A stretch of 64,000 bases of DNA. Source: Eleftheria terrae. Its GTDB lineage: Bacteria; Pseudomonadota; Gammaproteobacteria; Burkholderiales; Burkholderiaceae_C. A program made the position numbers and the translations under genes. The DNA lies in NCBI RefSeq assembly GCF_030419005.1, contig NZ_CP106951.1, forward strand, positions 1,798,001-1,862,000. The letters run 5' to 3'. A model generated the notes under the pieces. The model was not told the origin of the DNA. It saw nothing but the letters and a program-made list of their open reading frames with translations, and did no database searches. This document shows positions 53,833 to 61,847 of this stretch, piece after piece (position 1 is the stretch's first letter; each line of letters opens with the position of its first letter).

Positions 53833-54774
53833 ATGAAGAAAAGACGGGCCTCGAACGAGGCCCATTCGCATCTTGGTCATCACCAGGTGCGGCAGCAGCG
53901 GCCTCAGCAAGGCCCTCACTTCCGCTTTCAACAGCGCCCCGTGGCCGTCAAGGAGATGGCACGGATCCTGGACTGCGCCATCGAGAAGCTGGCCAGTGGT
54001 GAACTGCCGCCCGAGTCCATAGAGCGATTTCAGAAGGGGGCGCGGCTGGCCAACTCCCTGGGCCGTAGGGCGATGCTCAAGGCGGCCGAGGGGCGCGACG
54101 ACGTCCTGCACGGCCTGGCCGGCTGCCAGCATGACCTGCACCGGTCGTTCTGGTTGTTGGTCCACCACCGCGATGTGTTCGAGCAGGCTTGCGATGCAGT
54201 GGACCTGTGTCTGGACGGCCTTCGTCGCGGCCAAGTGCAGGAGATCTGTGTCGCAGCGACGGAGGCAGTGTCGTTCGGGGGTCTCAGGGGCGTCCGGCCC
54301 GGACACGTCCAGCAAGGCCGTGGCGTCGAAGGGGACACGTCGGCATCGAGCCCTCCGGTGTGCCCCACGCACCAGCCAGCCCATGCCGCCGAAGACCTCG
54401 ACAAACCGATCTGGCGGCCTGGCGCCGTTGAGCTCACCCCTGCACCGTTTGCGTTCGACTTCCGCTGCGTCCAGGTGGCGGGCTGGCCGCATGGCGTCAT
54501 CTGGCTCACCGACGCCCAAGCCGCCATCTTCAAGGCGCTCTGGTCCTTCGGCGGCGAAAGCAGAACCGCAGAGGAGATCATGCAGCGGGCCGGCCTGAGC
54601 AGCGAGAAGCCGGCCGATCTCTTCAAGGTCAAGGGCCGCAACAAGGGAGAGCTGGAGTACGAGGGGCCGCTGTATGCCTATCGTGCGCTCGTGGTGACGC
54701 ATCAGCAGCGCGGCACCTATTCGATGCCCATCGCCAAACCGGGAGCCGCCGCGCGGGGCAGATCTGCGAGTTGA
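53833..54774 (+). CDS. hypothetical protein with C-terminal winged-helix-like region
   Basis: A 313-residue protein. Residues 40-110 are helical (VAVKEMARILDCAIEKLASG, SIERFQKGARLANSLGRRAM), the middle is low-complexity and probably a linker, and the C-terminal 90 residues (GVIWLTDAQAAIFKALWSFG, RTAEEIMQRAGLSSEKPADL, FKVKGRNKGELEYEG) look like a winged helix that would bind DNA. GGAG precedes the ATG by seven bases. A strong terminator follows. No family is recognised; a regulator of the mobile element is the natural guess. A long frame also exists on the other strand but it lacks these features. Confidence 0.6.
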   Translation: MKKRRASNEAHSHLGHHQVRQQRPQQGPHFRFQQRPVAVKEMARILDCAIEKLASGELPPESIERFQKGARLANSLGRRAMLKAAEGRDDVLHGLAGCQHDLHRSFWLLVHHRDVFEQACDAVDLCLDGLRRGQVQEICVAATEAVSFGGLRGVRPGHVQQGRGVEGDTSASSPPVCPTHQPAHAAEDLDKPIWRPGAVELTPAPFAFDFRCVQVAGWPHGVIWLTDAQAAIFKALWSFGGESRTAEEIMQRAGLSSEKPADLFKVKGRNKGELEYEGPLYAYRALVVTHQQRGTYSMPIAKPGAAARGRSAS

Positions 54775-54813
54775 GATGCGCCACTGCGCGCCTCGACTTC
54801 ATCAGCCGTATTT

Positions 54814-54839
54814 CGGCGGGCCACTGGCCCGCCGTTTTT
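54814..54839 (+). terminator. rho-independent terminator
   Basis: A 9-bp perfect stem (CGGCGGGCC with GGCCCGCCG), an ACT loop and TTTTT. It lies 40 bases after the winged-helix-like gene and isolates the repeat array from read-through. Confidence 0.9.
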
Positions 54840-54900
54840 CATTGGTGCGCCGATAGATCACGTGTGATCTTCGCCGTGTGTTGCTCGGTAACCACGTCTT

Positions 54901-55127
54901 GGCGAACCACATGGCGAACCGCATGGCGAACCAAAGGCAATCATGGCGAACCGCATGACGAACCAGGGGCGATCTTGGCGAACCACATGGCGAACCAGCC
55001 CCAATCATGGCGAACCACATGGCGAACCTGGTTCGCCATGGACACCGAAAACCCAGCATTCATGCGGGTTCCATGGCGAACTGAACGTTTGCTGAATGGC
55101 GAACTTTTGTTCCCTTATCAGTTCGCC
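54901..55127 (+). repeat. iteron-like array with a 32-bp period
   Basis: The 8-mer GGCGAACC occurs at 54901, 54913, 54925, 54945, 54977, 54989, 55009 and 55021, with GACGAACC at 54957. From 54913 the pairs 54913/54925, 54945/54957, 54977/54989 and 55009/55021 form four tandem 32-bp units, each holding two 8-mers 12 bases apart. An inverted copy (GGTTCGCC, 55030) touches the last unit. Looser copies follow: GGCGAACT at 55075 and 55098 and the inverse AGTTCGCC at 55120. This suits an initiator- or repressor-binding array. It fills the gap between the terminator and the AlpA-like gene. Confidence 0.9.
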
Positions 55128-55180
55128 AAGATAGTTCTTCAATCCTTCCTGTGCATCGCACATCAACACAGGAAGGTTCC

Positions 55181-55465
55181 ATGTTCATCTCTTCACCCAA
55201 GGGCCGAGCGGCGCAAAGCGCGGCCCATCAGCTCGCCGCAGCGGTGGCGGATCTCGCCACGCCGGTGCAGCGCCAGGTGCTCAGCGAGCACGAGCTGGCC
55301 CACCGCTGGGGCATCAACCACAAGACGCTGGCGCGCTGGCGTCACGAGGGCCGCGGGCCGAAGTACCTGAAGCTGTCGAAGCGGGTCGGCTACCCCGTCG
55401 AGGCGATTGTGGAGTTCGAGCGGGCCGCGGTCTACAGCTCGACGTCGCAGCGTGCGGGTCAGTGA
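55181..55465 (+). CDS. AlpA/MerR-like helix-turn-helix protein
   Basis: A 94-residue DNA-binding protein: QVLSEHELAHRWGINHKTLA then RWRHEGRGPKYLKLSKRVGY and PVEAIVEFERA. This is the excisionase/AlpA-type winged helix in which the wing residues follow GRGPKYLKL. In phages and islands such proteins act as excisionase or activator. AAGG is six bases before the ATG. It is the first gene downstream of the iteron array, whose sites may be its targets or those of another initiator; this is inference. Confidence 0.8.
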   Translation: MFISSPKGRAAQSAAHQLAAAVADLATPVQRQVLSEHELAHRWGINHKTLARWRHEGRGPKYLKLSKRVGYPVEAIVEFERAAVYSSTSQRAGQ

Positions 55466-55475
55466 GGGCGCGGTC

Positions 55476-56003
55476 ATGAACCACATCACCACGACCGATT
55501 CGGCGCTGACCGGCTGCTTTGTGACGGAGCTGGTTGCGCTGCCGGCGATTGCCGCGCTCACCGTTGCCGAGCTGGCAGCGATGCCTGCTGTGCACAAGGC
55601 GGATGTCCAGCGCCAGCTGCAGGAAGCGGCCGCATGGCTGCGTCAGGCCGAGCAGAAGTTCGCCGCGGCGCTGGATGCCGCCTACGGCAGCACGAGCCGG
55701 CAGGCCCTGCGTGACTCTGGCCGCGACTTCGGCACGGTGCAAGGCCGCGATGGCAGCGTGCAAATCACCTTCGAGCTGCCCAAGCGCGTCAAGTGGGACC
55801 AGCAGCAGCTGCACCAGCTGGCCGAGCGCATCGTCGCCGGCGGCGAGAAGGTCGAGCACTACATCGACGCCAAGCTGTCCGTTTCCGAGACCAAGTTCAA
55901 GAGCTGGCCACCCAGCCTCCAGGAGCAGTTCGCGCCCGCCCGAACCGTCGAGCCCGGCAAGGCGAGCATCACCCTGCACCTCGATGCCAAGGAGGCTAAC
56001 TGA
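55476..56003 (+). CDS. hypothetical phage-type protein
   Basis: A 175-residue protein of unknown function. It has a helical N-terminus (LPAIAALTVAELAAMPAVHK, DVQRQLQEAAAWLRQAEQKF) and a beta-rich part containing GSVQITFELPKRVKWDQQQL followed by AERIVAGGEKVEHYIDAKLS. The pattern is familiar from phage gene clusters upstream of Sak4-like ATPases, but I know no assigned role. GAGGG lies seven to nine bases before the ATG. It is coupled to the next gene by TGATG. Confidence 0.75.
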   Translation: MNHITTTDSALTGCFVTELVALPAIAALTVAELAAMPAVHKADVQRQLQEAAAWLRQAEQKFAAALDAAYGSTSRQALRDSGRDFGTVQGRDGSVQITFELPKRVKWDQQQLHQLAERIVAGGEKVEHYIDAKLSVSETKFKSWPPSLQEQFAPARTVEPGKASITLHLDAKEAN

Positions 56004-56839
56004 TGTCGCTCCCCATCATCACCGCGGAGCAGCGGCTCGCAGAGCGCACCGGCGTCAAGCTGGTGCTGCTGGGGCGCGCCGGAATTGGCAAGACCTCTCA
56101 GTTGAAGACGCTGCCCGAGGCGAGCACGCTGTTCGTCGACCTGGAAGCGGGCGACCTGGCGGTCAAGGACTGGCGGGGCGACACATTGCGTCCGGCGACC
56201 TGGTCCGAGTTCCGGGACACGGTGGTGTTCCTGGCCGGTCCGAACCCTGCGCTGCCCGCCGATGCTCCGTTCTCGCAGGCGCACTTCGATCACGTCTGCC
56301 AGCGCTACGGCGATCCGGCGCAGCTGGACAAGTACGACTGCTACTTCGTCGACAGCCTCACGGTCTTGGCCCGTTGGTGCCTGGCGTGGGCCAAGACGCA
56401 GCCGCAGGCGTTCTCCGAGCGCACCGGCAAGCCGGACACGCGCGGCGCCTACGGGCTGCTGGGTGCCGAGATGATCGGCGCACTCACCCAACTGCAGCAC
56501 GCCCGCGGCAAGCACGTCGTCTTCGTGGCGATCCTGGACGAGCGCCTGGACGACTTCAACCGCAAGGTGTTCCTGCCCCAGATCGAGGGCAGCAAGACCG
56601 CCAACGAGCTGCCCGGCGTCGTGGACGAGGTCGTGACGTTGGCCGAGATCAAGTCGGAGGACGGCAGCGCATTCCGCGCCTTTGTCACCCACACCCTCAA
56701 TCCCTACGGCTACCCCGCCAAGGACCGTTCCGGCTCGCTCGACCTGCTGGAGCCGCCAGACCTCGGCGCGCTGATCGCCAAGTGCGCCGCCACTCACAAA
56801 ACCATCGACAACCAACAACCGCAAAGGACCGCCGCATGA
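56003..56839 (+). CDS. Sak4/AAA_24-like phage ATP-binding protein
   Basis: A 278-residue RecA-fold ATPase. Walker A is VKLVLLGRAGIGKTSQLKTL (about 19-38), Walker B DCYFVDSLTVLARW (about 111), followed by HVVFVAILDERLDDFNRKVF and LPGVVDEVVTLAEIKSEDGS. Phage proteins of this kind (AAA_24, Sak4) act in homologous recombination, usually with a single-strand-binding partner. The next gene, a DUF669-like protein, is such a candidate, and a Cas4-like nuclease follows. AAGGAGG precedes the start and ATGA/TGATG overlaps join it to both neighbours. Confidence 0.85.
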   Translation: MSLPIITAEQRLAERTGVKLVLLGRAGIGKTSQLKTLPEASTLFVDLEAGDLAVKDWRGDTLRPATWSEFRDTVVFLAGPNPALPADAPFSQAHFDHVCQRYGDPAQLDKYDCYFVDSLTVLARWCLAWAKTQPQAFSERTGKPDTRGAYGLLGAEMIGALTQLQHARGKHVVFVAILDERLDDFNRKVFLPQIEGSKTANELPGVVDEVVTLAEIKSEDGSAFRAFVTHTLNPYGYPAKDRSGSLDLLEPPDLGALIAKCAATHKTIDNQQPQRTAA

Positions 56840-57528
56840 CGATGTGGAACGATTTCAACGACGCCGAACCGCAATCCTTCGACCTGATCCCGAAGGGCAC
56901 TATCGCGCCGGTGCGCATGACGCTCAAGCCGGGGGGCGTCGACGACGAGGGCATGGGCTGGACGGGCGGCTGGGCCTCGGTCTCGCAGGAGACCGGCTCC
57001 GCCTACCTGGCGGCCGAGTTTGTGGTGCTGGCTGGGGACTACGCCAAACGCAAGCTCTGGACAAACATCGGGCTCTACAGCCCGAACGGACCGACCTGGG
57101 CGCAGATGGGCCGGAGCTTCATCCGGGCCGCGCTGAACAGCGCCCGCAACGTCCACCCGCAGGACATGAGCCCGCAGGCCGCCGCGGAGCGCCACATTGC
57201 CTCCTTCGGCGACTTGGACGGCATCGAGTTCCTGGCCCGCATCGACGTCGAGGTGGACGGCCGTGGCAACCAGAAGAACGTGGTCAAGGTGGCGGTGGAG
57301 CCGGATCACCCGGATCACGCTCGGTTGATGGGCGTCGCGTCGCGCTTGGGCCAGTCACCTGCCGCGCAGATGGCCACGACGCCAGCACCACCGCCTGCTT
57401 CGGCCGCTTCGACGCAGACGGCGCCGGCATGGAGGACCGCGCCGCCTGCCCCAGCTCGTCCAACGTCGGGACCCCAGCCGGCCGCCACCCGTGCGCCGGT
57501 GACGGCCAAGCCGTCCTGGGCGCAATGA
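56836..57528 (+). CDS. DUF669-like phage protein, candidate ssDNA-binding protein
   Basis: A 230-residue protein. The N-terminal 130 residues are like DUF669: FNDAEPQSFDLIPKGTIAPV, a beta-rich GWASVSQETGSAYLAAEFVV and LWTNIGLYSPNGPTWAQMGR. The last 65 residues are Ala/Pro/Thr-rich and end in PSWAQ, a flexible tail like those of single-strand-binding proteins, although without the acidic tip. Position directly after the Sak4-like gene (ATGA) supports a role in recombination or replication. Function is inference. Confidence 0.7.
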   Translation: MTMWNDFNDAEPQSFDLIPKGTIAPVRMTLKPGGVDDEGMGWTGGWASVSQETGSAYLAAEFVVLAGDYAKRKLWTNIGLYSPNGPTWAQMGRSFIRAALNSARNVHPQDMSPQAAAERHIASFGDLDGIEFLARIDVEVDGRGNQKNVVKVAVEPDHPDHARLMGVASRLGQSPAAQMATTPAPPPASAASTQTAPAWRTAPPAPARPTSGPQPAATRAPVTAKPSWAQ

Positions 57529-57540
57529 GCGGGAGGCCAA

Positions 57541-58020
57541 ATGAAATGCTGGGTGTGCTCAAGGGACGCCCGCGGCTTCGGCCATACCGACAACCGCTAC
57601 GCGGTGGTCGATCCGCGGCGTTACCCGATCGATTGGGCGTTCTGCTCCAGCCGCTGTCAGGCGGCGTTCCATGCGCTGTATGGCAACTGGGTGGCGGTGC
57701 GCCGTGGGGAGATCGGGTCCGAGGAGGTCACCGTGGTTGATGCGTCCGAGATCGAACGGGCATCGATGCGTCGCTGCCTGCGCGCCTTCGGCGAAGCCGG
57801 CTCGGCCATCGGCTTCGACAAGCCGCTCGGGCAGTACACCGAAGCCGAGGCGCTGCAGGTGGTGGATGCCATCGTCACCTGCTACACCGAGGCGATGGTC
57901 GAGCACCACGAGGCGACCAAGTTCCCGCCGGTGCGCGGCATGGCGCCGGTCCCGGACCCGCTGGTTGTGCCGTTCGCCGACATGACCAGCGAAGCCCCCT
58001 GGGAGGAAGCAACCCGATGA
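57541..58020 (+). CDS. DUF6511-like phage protein with zinc-finger-type cysteines
   Basis: A 159-residue protein beginning KCWVCSRDARGFGHTDNRYA and continuing RYPIDWAFCSSRCQAAFHAL. The two Cys pairs (CxxC and CxxxC) look like a treble-clef zinc site; the FGHT-D-R and YPIDW-FCS segments are, as I recall them, those of the DUF6511 family in phages. Function unknown; nucleic-acid binding is possible. GGGAGG is four bases before the ATG. It overlaps the nuclease gene by four bases. Confidence 0.78.
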   Translation: MKCWVCSRDARGFGHTDNRYAVVDPRRYPIDWAFCSSRCQAAFHALYGNWVAVRRGEIGSEEVTVVDASEIERASMRRCLRAFGEAGSAIGFDKPLGQYTEAEALQVVDAIVTCYTEAMVEHHEATKFPPVRGMAPVPDPLVVPFADMTSEAPWEEATR

Positions 58021-58751
58021 TGGACTTCAACCCGACAGCCCGCTTGGGCGAACGGGTGGAGGCGCTGATCGACGACGGCCTGCAACGGCGGGCCGCCGAG
58101 CAGTCCGCTCGCACCTACCTCGGCGCCTCGCGCGTCGGTGTGGCCTGCGAGCGGGCCCTGCAGTTCGAGTACGCGCAGGCTCCCGTGGACCTGGGGCGCG
58201 GCTTCACCGGCCGCCTGCTACGCATCTTCGAGCGCGGCCACCGGATGGAGGACTGCATGGCCGCCTGGCTGCGCGCCGCCGGCTTCGATCTGCGCACCTG
58301 CAAGGCGGACGGCGAGCAGTTCGGCTTCAGCGTCGCCGACGGGCGGCTGCAGGGACACGTCGACGGCGTGCTGCTCTCCGGCCCGGACGGGTTTGCCTGC
58401 CCGGCGCTGTGGGAGATGAAGTGCCTCGGCGCCAAAGGGTGGAAGGAGCTGCAGAAGCACGGCCTGGCCGTCGCCAAACCGGTCTACGCGGCCCAGGTCG
58501 CGCTGTACCAGGCGTACCTGCAACTGCACGAGCACCCGGCGCTGTTCACCGCGCTGAACGCCGATTCGATGGAGATCTACGCCGAGCTTGTGCCCTTCGA
58601 TGCGGCGCTGGCACAGCGGATGTCGGACCGCGCTGCCCGGGTCATCCAGGCCACCGAGGCGGGCGAGCTGCTGCCCCGCGCCTTTGTCGATCCGACCCAT
58701 TTCGAATGCCGGTTCTGCGCCTGGCAGGACCGCTGCAAATCACTGTCATGA
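58017..58751 (+). CDS. PD-(D/E)xK nuclease, Cas4/RecB-like, with candidate Fe-S cysteines
   Basis: A 244-residue nuclease. The active-site strands are RLQGHVDGVLLSGPDGFACP (Asp about 116) and LWEMKCLGAKGWKELQKHGL (Glu-x-Lys about 132-134), followed by the conserved QVALYQAYLQLHE. Cys near residue 43 (GVACERALQFEY) and the C-terminal FECRFCAWQDRCKSL supply four cysteines in the C-x(n)-C-x2-C-x5-C pattern of Cas4 and AddB iron-sulfur nucleases. It would chew DNA ends for the neighbouring recombination proteins. No cas genes or repeats indicate CRISPR use. The start is the first of two consecutive ATG codons. Confidence 0.85.
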   Translation: MMDFNPTARLGERVEALIDDGLQRRAAEQSARTYLGASRVGVACERALQFEYAQAPVDLGRGFTGRLLRIFERGHRMEDCMAAWLRAAGFDLRTCKADGEQFGFSVADGRLQGHVDGVLLSGPDGFACPALWEMKCLGAKGWKELQKHGLAVAKPVYAAQVALYQAYLQLHEHPALFTALNADSMEIYAELVPFDAALAQRMSDRAARVIQATEAGELLPRAFVDPTHFECRFCAWQDRCKSLS

Positions 58752-58981
58752 ACAAGAACCCATCACCTTTGACTGCTGAGGATCTGATGCTAGAGCGGCT
58801 GCTGACGGCCGACGAAACGGCCCACGCCCTGCGTTTGCCGTCCTCGCTCTTGAGCAACGCCGCCAAGCGCGAGCGCCTGCTCATCCCTCACTACTACATC
58901 AACAAGCTGGTCCGCTTCAAGCTCCGCGAGATGCTGGCGTGGCAAGCGCAACGCGCCCGGAAGGAGGCGCCCGATGCTTGA
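58748..58981 (+). CDS. small helix-turn-helix protein
   Basis: A 77-residue protein. LTADETAHALRLPSSLLSNA followed by ERLLIPHYYINKLVRFKLRE is an AlpA-like arrangement: helix-turn-helix, then a short wing whose RFKL-REM matches excisionase families. It overlaps the nuclease gene by four bases and the primase by eight bases, so it belongs to the same transcript. No ribosome binding site, so translation is likely coupled. Role unknown, presumably DNA binding. Confidence 0.7.
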   Translation: MNKNPSPLTAEDLMLERLLTADETAHALRLPSSLLSNAAKRERLLIPHYYINKLVRFKLREMLAWQAQRARKEAPDA

Positions 58982-61253
58982 TTTCAACGACTACGGTACC
59001 CCAGTGCATCACCAGCTCGACGCGCAGCGCGACGAGATCCGGGCCGCCTTGCTCGCCCGACTGGAGTCGGTGCTGGCCATCATGTTCCCTGCCGGGAAGA
59101 AGCGCGGCGGCAAGCTGCTGATCGGCGACGTGCTGGGCAGTCCCGGCGACAGCCTGGAGATCGTGCTGGAAGGCGAGAAGGCGGGTCTCTGGACCGACCG
59201 CGCCGACGGGTCGGGTGGCGACGTCTTCTCGATCATCGCTGCGCACTACGGCCTGGACGTGCAGCGCGATTTTCAGGCGGTGCTGCAGAAAGCCTGTGAT
59301 CTGCTCGGTCGTGCACCGGTGCAGCCGACGGCCAAGCCGCCCCGCAAGCAGCCGGTCGACGAGTTGGGCCCGGCCACGGCACGGTGGGACTACCTTGACG
59401 CTGCAGGCCAACGGATCGCCAGCGTCTACCGCTACGATCCGCCGGGCGGCAAGAAGGAGTTTCGGCCCTGGGATGTGCGCCGCAAGAAGGCCACCGCCCC
59501 CAACCGGCGCCCGCTGTATAACCAACCCGGCATCTTGACTGCCGAACTGGTGGTGCTCACGGAAGGCGAGAAGTGTGCCGATACGCTGATCCGGCTCGGC
59601 ATCTGCGCGACCACGGCGATGAACGGCGCCAACGCGCCCGTGGAGAAGACCGACTGGTCCCCGCTCGCTGGCAAGATCGTGCTGATCTGGCCCGACAAGG
59701 ACAAGCCGGGCTGGCAGTACGCCGAGAACGCGGCGCAGGCCATCCTGCGGGCAGGCGCGACCTCGTGCGCCATCCTGTACCCCCCGGAGGACAAGCCGCA
59801 AGGGTGGGATGCGGCAGACGCGGTGGCTGAGCAGTTCGATATCCATGGCTTCCTGGCGGCGCGCCGGGGCATGCCGGTCAGCTTGCCGGCCGCTGCGCTT
59901 TCCGCACAAGAGGTGCTGCGCGAGGTGGAGTGGGCCACAGAAGACGGGCTGGCCACGGCATTCACCCGCCGCTACGCTGACGACTGGCGCTACTGTGCCG
60001 CGTGGGGCAAGTGGTTTGTCTGGACCGGCACGCGCTGGAATACCGACGAAGTGCAGTATGTGCTGCACCTCACCCGAGGGATCGGCCATTGCGCGTCCAC
60101 CCTGGCGGATACGCCCCGGCTGCGCGGCCGGTTGGCCAGCGCGGCCACCTTCGCTGCGGTAGAGAAGATCGCGCGCTCGGACCCGCAGCATGCGTCCCGG
60201 GCCAGCGATTGGGACAACGACGTCTGGGCGCTGAACACGCCGGGTGGTGTCGTCCAACTGCGTGATGGCTCGATTCGCCCGCACAGCCGCAACAGCTGGA
60301 TGACCAAGATCACGACCGCTCGCCCCGAGGGCGATTGCCCGACGTGGATGTCTTTCCTTGACGCGGTGACGGACGGGAATGCCGAGCTGCAGGCGTATCT
60401 GGCTCGGATGGTCGGCTACTGCCTGACCGGCTCCACGCAGGAGCAGGCCCTCTTCTTCCTGTACGGCAGGGGCGCCAATGGCAAGTCGGTGTTCATGAAT
60501 GTGCTGACCACCATCCTCGGCGACTACGCCGCCAGTGCGCCCATGGACACCTTCATGGAAGCACGCGGCGATCGTCACCCCACCGAGTTGGCGGGATTGC
60601 GCGGTGCCCGCTTTGTCGCGTCCATCGAAACCGAACAGGGGCGCCGGTGGAACGAATCAAAGGTGAAGGCGATCACCGGCGGGGACAAGGTCTCTGCGCG
60701 CTTCATGCGCCAGGACTTCTTCGAGTACACACCGCACTTCAAGCTTGTCATTGCGGGCAACCACAAGCCGTCCATCCGAAATGTGGATGAAGCCATGAAG
60801 CGGCGGCTCCACCTCGTCCCCTTCACGGTCACGATCCCGCCCGAGAAGCGGGACGGCCGCCTCACCGAGAAGTTGCTGAGGGAGCGAGACGGCATCCTGG
60901 CCTGGGGGATCCGAGGCTGTCTCGCGTGGCAGCGGGAGGGTCTATCCGCGCCCGCCTGCGTCGTGGCGGCCACCGAGGAGTACTTCGAGGCCGAGGACGC
61001 CAGCGGGCAGTGGCTCGATGAACGGATCGTGCTCATGCCTGGTGCCAAGGTCGCTACCTCGGTGCTCTATGCCGACTGGCGGGACTGGGCGGAGCGAGCC
61101 GGCGAGTTCGTCGGCTCCATCAAGCGCTTCGCGGAAATGCTGAAGGCCCGCGGTTTCGAGCAGTCCCGCCTCAGCGGCGGCGTGCGGGCGTTCAAGGGCC
61201 TCAGTCTCAAGCCGAGGCAGCACGGGCACCACAGATTCAACCCCGAGGACTGA
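58974..61253 (+). CDS. phage/plasmid primase-helicase (P4/D5 type)
   Basis: A 759-residue replication protein. The N-terminal part (1-330) has a toprim-like region: ELVVLTEGEKCADTLIRLGI (Glu about 196) and VLIWPDKDKPGWQYAENAAQ (Asp about 239), suited to primase activity. The C-terminal superfamily 3 helicase has Walker A FFLYGRGANGKSVFMNVLTT (about 495), and a B' region RHPTELAGLRGARFVASIET, FKLVIAGNHKPSIRNVDEAM. Such proteins start replication of P4-like phages and plasmids and often recognise repeats at their origin; the upstream iteron-like array is a candidate. GGAGG precedes the ATG. No conserved Zn-finger is seen. Confidence 0.88.
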   Translation: MLDFNDYGTPVHHQLDAQRDEIRAALLARLESVLAIMFPAGKKRGGKLLIGDVLGSPGDSLEIVLEGEKAGLWTDRADGSGGDVFSIIAAHYGLDVQRDFQAVLQKACDLLGRAPVQPTAKPPRKQPVDELGPATARWDYLDAAGQRIASVYRYDPPGGKKEFRPWDVRRKKATAPNRRPLYNQPGILTAELVVLTEGEKCADTLIRLGICATTAMNGANAPVEKTDWSPLAGKIVLIWPDKDKPGWQYAENAAQAILRAGATSCAILYPPEDKPQGWDAADAVAEQFDIHGFLAARRGMPVSLPAAALSAQEVLREVEWATEDGLATAFTRRYADDWRYCAAWGKWFVWTGTRWNTDEVQYVLHLTRGIGHCASTLADTPRLRGRLASAATFAAVEKIARSDPQHASRASDWDNDVWALNTPGGVVQLRDGSIRPHSRNSWMTKITTARPEGDCPTWMSFLDAVTDGNAELQAYLARMVGYCLTGSTQEQALFFLYGRGANGKSVFMNVLTTILGDYAASAPMDTFMEARGDRHPTELAGLRGARFVASIETEQGRRWNESKVKAITGGDKVSARFMRQDFFEYTPHFKLVIAGNHKPSIRNVDEAMKRRLHLVPFTVTIPPEKRDGRLTEKLLRERDGILAWGIRGCLAWQREGLSAPACVVAATEEYFEAEDASGQWLDERIVLMPGAKVATSVLYADWRDWAERAGEFVGSIKRFAEMLKARGFEQSRLSGGVRAFKGLSLKPRQHGHHRFNPED

Positions 61254-61373
61254 CCCGCACGTGACGTTTGGTGATGGCCTTTCCTATTTATCTCTACGGC
61301 CGCGCAGGCGTAAGAAAAATACCGGAAGGGGTTCACCAATCGTCACGCAGTCCCGCAATCATCGGAACACGAG

Positions 61374-61847
61374 ATGACGAACATGGCGATTCTTGCCCTG
61401 GACCTGGGCACACTCACTGGCTGGGCACTGCGCCAGCAGGACGGCACGACCACCAGCGGCACACAGCAATTCAAGCCGCAACGTTTCGAAGGCGGCGGGA
61501 TGCGCTTCCTGCGCTTCAAGCGCTGGCTCACGGAGCTTCGCGCTGCTGTGGGCGACATCGGAGCGGTGTACTTCGAGGAAGTGCGTCGGCACACCGGGGT
61601 CGATGCGGCGCACATCTACGGCGGCCTCATGGCTCACCTGACGGCCTGGTGCGAACAGCACCAAGTCCCGTACCAGGGCGTGCCCGTGGGGACCATTAAA
61701 CGGCACGTAGCAGGCCGCGGCAACGCGGGCAAGGGGGAGGTGGCTGCTGCGGTGAAAAAACGGGGCTACGGGCCTTTGGACGATAACGAGGCCGACGCAC
61801 TTGCGCTGTTGCTGTGGGCCATCGACACGGAAGGAGACGCCGAGTGA
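61374..61847 (+). CDS. RuvC-like Holliday junction resolvase
   Basis: A 157-residue protein of the RNase H fold. Acidic catalytic positions are in AILALDLGTLTGWALRQQ (Asp 10), IGAVYFEEVRRHTGVDAAHI (Glu about 67) and PLDDNEADALALLLWAI (two Asp residues near 137-141), the order of RuvC-like resolvases. The VGTIKRHVAGRGNAGKGEV segment is typical of phage members. It would cut branched recombination intermediates or packaging substrates. The stop overlaps the next gene's GTG. Confidence 0.88.
   Translation: MTNMAILALDLGTLTGWALRQQDGTTTSGTQQFKPQRFEGGGMRFLRFKRWLTELRAAVGDIGAVYFEEVRRHTGVDAAHIYGGLMAHLTAWCEQHQVPYQGVPVGTIKRHVAGRGNAGKGEVAAAVKKRGYGPLDDNEADALALLLWAIDTEGDAE

Noticed and set aside
53653..54702. 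A 349-codon frame on the minus strand opposite the winged-helix-like gene
   Set aside because: The plus strand has a well-placed ribosome binding site, a DNA-binding-like C-terminus and a terminator right after it. The minus frame has none of these.
54898..55127. CRISPR array
   Set aside because: The repeated unit is only 8 bp with 4- and 12-bp gaps in a fixed register; there are no spacers of 30-40 bp and no cas1/cas2. An iteron or operator array fits better.
58017..58751. CRISPR adaptation Cas4
   Set aside because: The nuclease has Cas4-like motifs but no CRISPR repeats or other cas genes exist in the window; phage recombination is the simpler context.
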